Positions 57,777 to 64,000 of a stretch of 64,000 bases of DNA are shown piece by piece. The DNA lies in assembly GCF_001457795.1 (NCBI RefSeq), contig NZ_LN898209.1:1-64000 (forward strand), written 5' to 3'. A model generated the notes under the pieces. The model saw only the letters and a list, made by a program, of their open reading frames with translations. It was not told the DNA's origin and searched no databases. Origin of the DNA: Olsenella massiliensis. GTDB lineage: Bacteria; Actinomycetota; Coriobacteriia; Coriobacteriales; Atopobiaceae. Every line of letters starts with the position of its first letter. Position 1 is the stretch's first letter. Made by a program: the position numbers and the translations under genes.

Positions 57777-58367
57777 TTACAGACAGGCCTCCTCGATGCG
57801 GCGCCTGAGCTCGGGAATGCCCGTGCCCGCCTGGGAGGAGGTGAGCACCATCTGGCTGCGCTCGATGCCGAACTGCCTTGCCAGCGTCTGGGCCTGGGAC
57901 TCCTGTCTGGTGCGACTGAGCTTGTCCGCCTTGGTGAGGGCCACCACAAAGGGCAGGGCGCTCTCTCGGAGGAAGCCGAGGGTCTCAAGGTCGATCCTCT
58001 GGGCGTCGTGGCGGATGTCCACGAGCGCGACCACCAGGTTGAAGCTGCGCTCCTGGTCAAAGTAACCGGCGATGAGGTTGGCCCAGCGCCTCTTCTCGGC
58101 CTGGCTCACCTTGGCAAAGCCATAGCCGGGAAGGTCCACGAACATGACGCCGTCCACGTCGTAGAAGTTGATGTTGGCCGTCTTGCCGGGCTGCGACGAC
58201 ACGCGCGCGAGCGAGGCGCGGCCGATGAGCCTGTTGAGAAGGGACGACTTGCCCACGTTTGAGCGCCCCACGAAGACGACCTCGGGCGTCGTGGGTGCCG
58301 GAAGCTGCTCGGGCGTCCCGTAGGAGGCCGCATAGCGGGCCGTCTCGTAGCGGAGCTTGTGTGCCAT
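57777..58367 (-). CDS. engB: Ribosome-biogenesis GTPase EngB (YsxC/YihA)
   Basis: The 196-aa GTPase shows G1 GRSNVGKSS, G2 region GKTANINFY, G3 DLPGYGFA, G4 TKADKL and G5 TSSQAGTG, the complete EngB/YihA set, and the usual length. It assists late assembly of the 50S subunit. GAAAGGACC on its strand lies before the ATG. It is followed on the same strand by the structured intergenic region and helD. Confidence 0.95.
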   Translation of the reverse strand: MAHKLRYETARYAASYGTPEQLPAPTTPEVVFVGRSNVGKSSLLNRLIGRASLARVSSQPGKTANINFYDVDGVMFVDLPGYGFAKVSQAEKRRWANLIAGYFDQERSFNLVVALVDIRHDAQRIDLETLGFLRESALPFVVALTKADKLSRTRQESQAQTLARQFGIERSQMVLTSSQAGTGIPELRRRIEEACL

Positions 58368-58513
58368 GCGTTTTGGTCCTTTCGCAGAAGACGACGAGGC
58401 GCCGCCCGTCGGGTGTGGCTATCGTAGCCCAAGGAAGGCCGCGCGGCCAGGCGGGCCGCCTGCGAGCTGCCGCGCGCCTCGTTCGGCGCGGACCCCTCAT
58501 CGCGCGAGGGCCC

Positions 58514-61117
58514 CTAGGGGGCGGCGAGGATGTCCTCGGCAAAGCCCACCCTGTAGGAGGAGAAGACCACGGCACCCTCGTCCTGGGTGGCGTCAAGGTC
58601 CACGTCGGCGGCGATGCCAAAGTCGCGATCGCCGTCGCTGTCGCTGAGCATCTGGCGCACGTGCCACACACGTAACGTCGCCTCGTCGCCCTCGTCGATG
58701 CTCAGAAAGTCTCGGCTTCGGGCGTCGCCGTCAAGCAGGATGTACTCGTGCTCCTCGTAGAGGCTGTCGATCGCCTGGCGCCAGCGGTCGCGTCGCCAGC
58801 CCCAGTCGGCGTCAAGCTCCCCCAGCGCCGTGGCGTCACGCCGGGCAACGAGGAGTACGCGGGCAAAGAGGGCGTTGCGCACGAGCAGGGTCAGGCCACG
58901 GCGGTCGCGCACCACCGCGTCGGCCGCCTGGGGCGCCGCGCCGGCGTCGGACGTTGCCTCGTCGGTCCCGGCCCAGGCGTCCACGAGGCTCGAATCCACC
59001 GTGCGCACGACCATGCCGAGCCACGAGACCACTTCAAGCAGGCGCTCGTCGAGCTTGTCCGTCGGCACGGTGCGGGAGAGCACCCGGTAGGCGTCGGAGA
59101 GGTAGCGCAGCAGCGTCCCCTCGCTGCGGGCTATGCCCAGGCGCTGGACGTAGCCCTTGAAGTCCGCGGCGGTCTCGACCATGTCGCGTAGCACCGACTT
59201 GCAGGAGAGGGCGTAGTCCGCAGCCCAGGGAACCTCCTTTACGTAGCGCCCGTAGGCCTCAAGGAGCATGTCCTCGAGCGGCTTGTCGTAGCTCACCTCC
59301 TGGATGCGCTCGACGCGCTCGTCATAGTCCACGCCGTCGGCCTTCATCTGCGCCATGGCACGGTCGCGCGCCTCGCGCTCCAGCGCCCTCAGGATCTGCG
59401 GGGGGTCTTCGAGCGTGGCCTCGACCATGCTGATGAGGTCGAGCGCATAGCGTTCGTCCTCGGGGTCGAGCAGCTCCAAGGCCGCGAGCAAAAAGGGCGA
59501 GAGGGGCTGGTCGAGCGCAAAGTCGTCGGGGAGGTCGACGGTGAGGGCGTATCCCTCGCCTCCCGTCGCATCGGGCTCTATGACGCCGGCGTCAAGCAGC
59601 GTCGCCAGCACCTCGTCGGCGCGGGCGTGGAGGCGGAGCTTCTCCTCGGCGTCCTGGAGGGAGTCATCGATGAGGCGTCGGATGCGCCCGCGGGCGTCAC
59701 CGCCCTGCGAGACCTCCGCCAGGACCATCGCGTGGGTGACCCTCAGGCGGGGCCGCAGCGTCTCGGGCGCGGCCAGGATGAGCTTCTGGAAGGTCTGGTC
59801 GTTCCAGCCCACGAAGCCCTCGGGGGGCTTCTTCGTCCTGACCTTGCGCGCCCGCCTGGGGTCCCCGCCGGCCTTTGCCAGGGCGCGGGCGTTCTCGATG
59901 TCGTACTCGGTGGCCTGCGCGATCACGACGCCCTCGCTGTCAAAGCCCGCCCTGCCTGCCCGTCCCGCCACCTGATGGAACTCCCGGGCGTTGAGCCTGC
60001 GCATGCGCCTGCCGTCAAACTTGGTGAGCTGGGTCAGAAGGACGGTGTGAATGGGCACGTTGATGCCCACGCCCAGGGTGTCCGTGCCGCAGATGACGGG
60101 AAGCAGGCCCTGCTGCGCCAGCCGCTCGACCAGCAGGCGATATCGCGGCAGCATGCCCGCATGATGCACGCCCACGCCCGTGAGCAGGAGCCTCCTGAGC
60201 GTCTTGCCGAAGCCGGTGGTAAAGCGCGTGCCGGCGACGGCCCTCTTGACCTGCTCGCGCTGCCCCTTGGTCGACACGCCGAAGCTCGCCAGGCCCTGGG
60301 CGGACTTGAGGGCGCTGTCCTGGGAAAAGTGCACGACGTACAGAGGCGCCTCGCCGGCGTCCAGGGCGACCTTCACCGTCGCCTCGAGGGTGGTGTCGAC
60401 GAAGCGATAGGAGAGGGGCACGGGCCTGGGGGCGTCCACGACGACGTCCACGGTACCGCCCGTCTGCTCCTCAAGCTTCGCCGCGATGGTGGACGTGTCG
60501 CCCAGCGTGGCGCTCATGAGCAGGAACTGCGCCTGGGGCAGCGTCAGCAGGGGAACCTGCCAGGCCCAGCCGCGCTCGCGGTCGTCAAAGAAGTGGAACT
60601 CGTCCATCGCGACGGCGCCGACGTCCGCCTGCGCCCCCTTTGACAAGGCGATGTTGGCGAGGATCTCGGCCGTGCAGCAGACGATGGGCGCCGTGGGGTT
60701 GATCGTGACGTCGCCCGTGATCATGCCTACGTTGTCGCGGCCCAATAGGCCCACCATGTCAAAGAACTTCTCGCTCACGAGCGCCTTTATGGGTGCCGTG
60801 TAGTAGCTGCGCCGGTCAGTGCAGCACGCCATGAAGCAGAGTCCCGTCGCGACGAGGCTCTTGCCCGACCCGGTCGGCGTGCCCAAGATCACATGGTCGC
60901 CCGCTGCCAAATCAAGCAGGGCCTCCTCCTGGTGCCCCCAGAGCTCGACGCCCCGCGAGGCCACCCAGCCCAGGTAGAGATCGAGCGCCTCGTCGGCGGG
61001 GATGTTCGGGAAGTGCTCGTCGTCCGGCCAGGGAATAAGCTGGCCGAGCCCCGCCTCATTCCGTGCCGTCGGGGCGTCCGAGCCGTCGTCATGCGTGCTG
61101 GGGGCGTACGTCGTCAT
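58514..61117 (-). CDS. Ski2/MTR4-like DEAD/DEAH RNA helicase with DUF3516 C-terminus
   Basis: The 867-aa protein has Walker A GTPTGSGKS, motif Ia APIKALVSEKF, DEFHFFDD (motif II), LLMSATLGD (motif III) and QVAGRAGRAGFDSEG (motif VI), a superfamily 2 helicase core. A long C-terminal region (~500-867) fits the DUF3516 domain of actinobacterial and clostridial Ski2-like helicases. RNA turnover is likely from the family. The ATG has GGAAGGGGCAGC upstream; a 58-codon in-frame extension is Arg-rich and rejected. Confidence 0.87.
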   Translation of the reverse strand: MTTYAPSTHDDGSDAPTARNEAGLGQLIPWPDDEHFPNIPADEALDLYLGWVASRGVELWGHQEEALLDLAAGDHVILGTPTGSGKSLVATGLCFMACCTDRRSYYTAPIKALVSEKFFDMVGLLGRDNVGMITGDVTINPTAPIVCCTAEILANIALSKGAQADVGAVAMDEFHFFDDRERGWAWQVPLLTLPQAQFLLMSATLGDTSTIAAKLEEQTGGTVDVVVDAPRPVPLSYRFVDTTLEATVKVALDAGEAPLYVVHFSQDSALKSAQGLASFGVSTKGQREQVKRAVAGTRFTTGFGKTLRRLLLTGVGVHHAGMLPRYRLLVERLAQQGLLPVICGTDTLGVGINVPIHTVLLTQLTKFDGRRMRRLNAREFHQVAGRAGRAGFDSEGVVIAQATEYDIENARALAKAGGDPRRARKVRTKKPPEGFVGWNDQTFQKLILAAPETLRPRLRVTHAMVLAEVSQGGDARGRIRRLIDDSLQDAEEKLRLHARADEVLATLLDAGVIEPDATGGEGYALTVDLPDDFALDQPLSPFLLAALELLDPEDERYALDLISMVEATLEDPPQILRALEREARDRAMAQMKADGVDYDERVERIQEVSYDKPLEDMLLEAYGRYVKEVPWAADYALSCKSVLRDMVETAADFKGYVQRLGIARSEGTLLRYLSDAYRVLSRTVPTDKLDERLLEVVSWLGMVVRTVDSSLVDAWAGTDEATSDAGAAPQAADAVVRDRRGLTLLVRNALFARVLLVARRDATALGELDADWGWRRDRWRQAIDSLYEEHEYILLDGDARSRDFLSIDEGDEATLRVWHVRQMLSDSDGDRDFGIAADVDLDATQDEGAVVFSSYRVGFAEDILAAP

Positions 61118-61214
61118 GCTGCCCCTTCCGTGAGGCTGCGGCCATGGCCCTCCCATGGTACGCCATGCGACGCGCGCCCCCCTCGCGTCATCGTCCGTCG
61201 TGCGGGCCTTCGCC

Positions 61215-62189
61215 TCATGCGTCAGGGCCGTCCTTCGTGTCCTCGACGCGCCGGAGTCGGCGCGAGGGAACGATGGGCGAGCTGCCCTCAAAGCTCACGA
61301 TGCGCTCGGACAGGCGTGCGATGTACTCCTCGGCGAGCGCGCTCGGCCGTCGTTGGCCGTGAACCACGTAACCCACGTTCATGACCTCGTCGGTCTCCAG
61401 GGGCACCGAGGTGATGCCCGAGTACATCTCGTCCGAGCGCACGCCCGTCGAGATGAGGTAGCCGTCGTAGCCCTTGAGCAGGCTCGTCATGGTCGCGCGG
61501 TCGCTGGCGACGATCTGCCGGTCATGGGGCAGCGTCGAGAGCGGCTCCTCGGAGAAGTACAGCGAGCTCTCGGGCCCCTGCTCGAAGGTGTAGCGCGGAA
61601 ACTCGGCGAGGTCCTTGACGCGCACGGTGCCCCGCGCCGCCAGGGGATGCCCGTCTCGAACGAAGACATGGGGCTTTGCCCTGAACAGTGAGGTAAAGAC
61701 GAGGTTTGACTCATCCAGCCTGCGACGCAGCGCCCGCTCGGTCGAGGTGGCCAGATAAAGGATCCCCAGGTCGCTCCTGAAGCTGCGGACGTCGTCGATG
61801 ATGCTGGCCGTGCGCGTCTCGCGCAGCGTGAACTGGCAGCTGCGCGACTCGTGGGCGGACACGAAGTCGATGAAGGCCTGGACGGCGAAGGCGTAGTGCT
61901 GCGACGAGACGGACAGCGTGCGCTGCGGAGAGCCGCCGCGGCTGTATCTGCTCATCAGCAGGTCGGCCTGCTCGACGACCTGCCGCGCGTAACCGAGGAA
62001 CTCGGCGCCGTCGCTGGTGAGCGCGATGCCCCGCGAGGAGCGGTCGAAGATCCTGATGCCCAGCTCCTGCTCAAGGTCGCGCACGGCTACGGACAGGCTC
62101 GACTGCGAGACGAACATGCCGTGCGCCACCGCGTTGATGGAGCCGTTCTCTGCTATGGCGATAATGTAACGGAGCTGCTGGAGCCGCAT
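61215..62189 (-). CDS. LysR-family transcriptional regulator
   Basis: The 324-aa regulator begins with the LysR winged helix (MRLQQLRYIIAIAENGSINA, VSQSSLSVAVRDLEQELGIRIFDRS) and has a two-lobed effector domain (~90-300). LysR proteins usually control a divergent or adjacent gene; the nearest upstream gene on this strand is the small acidic protein. No target or effector can be deduced. GAGAGAGGGCGCC precedes the ATG. Confidence 0.93.
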   Translation of the reverse strand: MRLQQLRYIIAIAENGSINAVAHGMFVSQSSLSVAVRDLEQELGIRIFDRSSRGIALTSDGAEFLGYARQVVEQADLLMSRYSRGGSPQRTLSVSSQHYAFAVQAFIDFVSAHESRSCQFTLRETRTASIIDDVRSFRSDLGILYLATSTERALRRRLDESNLVFTSLFRAKPHVFVRDGHPLAARGTVRVKDLAEFPRYTFEQGPESSLYFSEEPLSTLPHDRQIVASDRATMTSLLKGYDGYLISTGVRSDEMYSGITSVPLETDEVMNVGYVVHGQRRPSALAEEYIARLSERIVSFEGSSPIVPSRRLRRVEDTKDGPDA

Positions 62190-62218
62190 GGGCGCCCTCT
62201 CTCGTGCTCAGGATGCGG

Positions 62219-62434
62219 CTATCCTATCCTCACGGCTCCCATGATGTCAAGAAAGCGCTGGTAGTCATCCTCACAGTGAGGCAGGAACGCTGCGTCGACG
62301 CCGTCACAGAGCTCCCCGTAGGTTATGGCCCTTCCCGAATCCAGCGTAAGATACAGCTCCGTCGCGGGAGGCTCCCGCCAGCTCTCGTCGGCAGGGGGTT
62401 CGGGAAGGGGGCGTTCGTGCGCACCATGCTCCAT
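62219..62434 (-). CDS. Small acidic protein of unknown function
   Basis: The 71-aa product is acidic and Pro-rich at the N-terminus (EHGAHERPLPEPPADESW), then reads TELYLTLDSGRAITYGELCD and CEDDYQRFLDIMGAV, with a balanced composition and high GC3 like real genes here. GAAGGGCAG lies ~9 nt upstream of the ATG. The opposite-strand frame over the same bases is Arg-rich and less protein-like. It begins 13 bp from a strong inverted repeat and is divergent from an XRE regulator. I do not recognise the family. Confidence 0.6.
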   Translation of the reverse strand: MEHGAHERPLPEPPADESWREPPATELYLTLDSGRAITYGELCDGVDAAFLPHCEDDYQRFLDIMGAVRIG

Positions 62435-62446
62435 GTGAGGCTGCCC

Positions 62447-62485
62447 TTCGTCGTAGACTCTACCTTACAGAGAGTCTACGACGAA
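62447..62485. promoter_or_regulatory. 15-bp-arm perfect inverted repeat between divergent genes
   Basis: TTCGTCGTAGACTCT (62447-62461) and its exact reverse complement (62471-62485) flank ACCTTACAG. It lies between the small acidic protein and the XRE regulator. With no T-tract and a divergent context, an operator for the XRE protein is likelier than a terminator. Confidence 0.65.
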
Positions 62486-62567
62486 TTAGCGACATAGCCT
62501 ACGGAGGCAAGACACAGGGACCGCGCCACTGTTCACAATGGGACCTCGCGTGTGGACGGGAGGTGCG

Positions 62568-62939
62568 ATGGCTGACGAGGTTCTCGGCGCGCGTCTGAAG
62601 AGGCTGCGAGACCGTGCCGGCAAGACCCAGGAGCAGGTCTCTGCCGAGATTGGCGTCTCGAGCAAGGCATACAGCTCGTGGGAGACGGGTCGCCATGACG
62701 TGCGGGGCAGGTATGTTCCCCCGCTGTGCCGGAGCCTGGGCTGCACGCCCAATGACATCTTTGGCTGCGATGTTGCCGACGGACGCTCGCCCGTCGCTCC
62801 GGCGTCGCCGCTGCTGGACGAGAAGGTCATGGAGTTCATAGAGCTCTATGACAGGACGCCGGCCAACGTTCGCGGCGCCATTCACGTGATCATGGAGAGC
62901 GCGATCAAGACGCGCAGGCCCCGTCGCCCCCGATTGTGA
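62568..62939 (+). CDS. XRE-family transcriptional regulator
   Basis: The 123-aa protein has an N-terminal Cro/CI helix-turn-helix (LGARLKRLRDRAGKTQEQVS, then SSKAYSSWETGRHDV) followed by a Pro-containing linker and a short helical C-terminus (LLDEKVMEFIELYDRTPANV) and a basic end. GGGAGGTG precedes the chosen ATG; an in-frame start at 62538 is rejected. Divergent to the small acidic protein across a 39-bp palindrome, it probably controls that promoter and its own. Confidence 0.88.
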   Translation: MADEVLGARLKRLRDRAGKTQEQVSAEIGVSSKAYSSWETGRHDVRGRYVPPLCRSLGCTPNDIFGCDVADGRSPVAPASPLLDEKVMEFIELYDRTPANVRGAIHVIMESAIKTRRPRRPRL

Positions 62940-63035
62940 GCTGGCGCGGCGGCGGGACGGCGCCATGCGCCTGGGTTCTGGGCTACCATGGTGGCGAGAG
63001 ACGAAGGCCGTCCCGTTGGAAGGTGCGTGCGACCG

Positions 63036-63638
63036 ATGCAGGTGGACTCCCTGGTGCATATTCCCGCCGCGGGCGGGTATGGCAGCGTCATGGGGCTGGG
63101 CGAGGACGGCAGCGTGGAGGTCGAGCTCATCGACCCTGGTGCGGATGACTTCTCCCTCCGGCTTCCGCTCGCCAACGTGGGCGAGCTGGAGCACGCCCGT
63201 GACGCCGACCTCGAAGCCCTCGCGCGCTCGCTGGCTCTCCTCCATCTGCGGGTCAGCAGGGCGCTTGACCTGGACAGGTCGTTTGACCTGTACGTGGGGC
63301 GCACGGAGGACGCCGCCCTCGACCTTTGGTTTGGCGGCGGCCGCAGGCGGCCGCGCAGGCTCAGGACGCTGTCTGCGGCCGAGGGGGAGGCGCTCGCGAG
63401 CACCCTGGCGAAGCTCGCCCTTGACGCCTGGAGGCACGGCGGGCCTCGGGAGGATACGCGCACGCTCGACGGCTGGGGCTGGTCGTGCGAGGTCATCGGC
63501 GGCGGCAGGGGCGCCTCGGGGTTCGGGCGCCAGCGCCCCTTTGAGGGCATGGAGGGGCTCTGCGACGTCCTCATGCGACTGGGGGCGCCCATCGGGTGGG
63601 AAGACGACGCCCCCGGCGCCGTCCCGTGCGCCCTATGA
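63036..63638 (+). CDS. Hypothetical protein
   Basis: The 200-aa product has no signal peptide or membrane helix. It opens with a beta-rich segment (MQVDSLVHIPAAGGYGSVMG), followed by charged helices (ARDADLEALARSLALLHLRV) and SFDLYVGRTEDAALDLWFGG. TTGGAAGG upstream supports the ATG, though a GTG/ATG at 62988 is possible. It overlaps the GIY-YIG gene by ATGA, so the pair is translationally coupled. I do not recognise the family. Confidence 0.6.
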   Translation: MQVDSLVHIPAAGGYGSVMGLGEDGSVEVELIDPGADDFSLRLPLANVGELEHARDADLEALARSLALLHLRVSRALDLDRSFDLYVGRTEDAALDLWFGGGRRRPRRLRTLSAAEGEALASTLAKLALDAWRHGGPREDTRTLDGWGWSCEVIGGGRGASGFGRQRPFEGMEGLCDVLMRLGAPIGWEDDAPGAVPCAL

Positions 63639-64000
63639 GCCCACGAGAGGGCGCCACCCTCGCCGCGGCGACGCGGGGAGAGGGCCGGGGCTACCTGGTC
63701 TACGTGCTGCGTTGCCGTGACGGCACGCTCTACAGCGGCATCACCACGGACATAGTGCGGCGCCTGGGCGAGCATCGCCTCGGGGGTCCCAGGGCGGCGG
63801 CCTATACGAGGTCGCACGGCGTCGAGGCGCTCGTCGCGCTCTGGGAGGCGCCGGACCGCTCGTGGGCGAGCAGGCTGGAATGGCGCCTGCATCACCTGAC
63901 ACGGGGGCGGAAGCTGTGGCTGGTCGCGCATCCCGCGCAGGCAGGGGAGCCGTTCAGGCCGCTGGGGCCTGACGCGCTCGAGCGGGCGTGGCGCTCCGTC
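63635..64000 (+). CDS. GIY-YIG nuclease-superfamily protein (UPF0213/YhbQ-like), cut by window end
   Basis: The frame runs 122 codons from an ATGA overlap to the window edge without a stop, so the gene is partial. Residues ~20-60 show YLVYVLRCRDGTLYSGITTD then VRRLGEH, a GIY-YIG domain with the motif as LVY...YSG, followed by AAYTRSHG and LEWRLHHLTRGRK. This matches the small single-domain YhbQ group; their cellular role is poorly defined. Confidence 0.85.
   Translation, partial: MSPREGATLAAATRGEGRGYLVYVLRCRDGTLYSGITTDIVRRLGEHRLGGPRAAAYTRSHGVEALVALWEAPDRSWASRLEWRLHHLTRGRKLWLVAHPAQAGEPFRPLGPDALERAWRSV

Noticed and set aside
57690-58262. 190-codon plus-strand frame
   Set aside because: It is antisense to engB, whose GTPase motifs are all intact on the minus strand.
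62204-62497. 97-codon plus-strand frame between LysR and XRE genes
   Set aside because: It overlaps the better-supported minus-strand small protein, runs through the palindrome and is Arg-rich without a ribosome site.
62965-63720. 251-codon plus-strand frame at the 3' end
   Set aside because: Its Arg/Ser/Pro-rich composition marks it as an out-of-frame shadow of the hypothetical and GIY-YIG genes.

Overview
The window is high-GC DNA with short intergenic gaps, many ATGA or GTGA start/stop overlaps and frequent GTG starts. Gene content points to an anaerobic actinobacterium of the class Coriobacteriia, probably close to Olsenella/Atopobiaceae. The clues are pyruvate:ferredoxin oxidoreductase, PEP carboxylase, FeoA/FeoA/FeoB iron uptake, a NadA-NadB-NadC-NiaR operon, a PiT/DUF47 phosphate system and high-GC codon use. 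The genus assignment is an inference; no rRNA gene is present.

Layout. 0-9 kb, plus strand: translation and RNA-modification genes (queD, a GH5-like protein lacking its nucleophile, rsmI, a HerA-like ATPase, metG, rsmA, tatD, comF). 9.1-12.3 kb: a strong promoter and a ~270-nt structured RNA with perfectly complementary ends, an orphan solute-binding lipoprotein, the ribosome hibernation factor gene and degV. The comF/RNA/hpf context fits a raiA-motif RNA. 12.4-17.4 kb: a dehydrogenase with a Cys/His-rich tail, a NYN-LOTUS protein, a HEAT-like protein, a membrane-anchored SurA-like protein and a DUF523-purine nucleoside phosphorylase fusion. 17.5-21.9 kb: tRNA-Thr with promoter and terminator, then an unusual array of eight ~13-bp motifs at ~31-bp spacing in two opposed clusters, an ABC exporter, and a second array of six ATTGAAC motifs before an HTH-aminotransferase fusion. 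21.9-31.4 kb: histidinol phosphatase, a small alarmone synthetase overlapping a two-component system, a phosphate uptake pair behind an 11-bp-period TTAC box, and the NAD operon behind a 28-bp palindrome that is the probable NiaR operator.

31.6-41 kb: ilvE, hisS, an HlyD-type adaptor, aspS, a fluoride channel coupled to glutaredoxin, glutathione peroxidase and a polysaccharide flippase. 41-57 kb: ppc, the feo genes, a three-gene ABC importer on the minus strand, nifJ and a HelD-like protein. 57-64 kb: a 640-bp intergenic region with several stem-loops and a 22-codon ORF, engB, a Ski2-like helicase, a LysR regulator, a small acidic protein divergent from an XRE regulator across a 15-bp-arm inverted repeat, an unknown protein and a GIY-YIG protein cut by the window end.

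The strongest candidates for undescribed biology are the two regularly phased repeat arrays around the ABC exporter and HTH-aminotransferase, the structured region at 57.4-57.75 kb, and the comF-hpf RNA. No computation or database search was run; family names rest on motif recognition.
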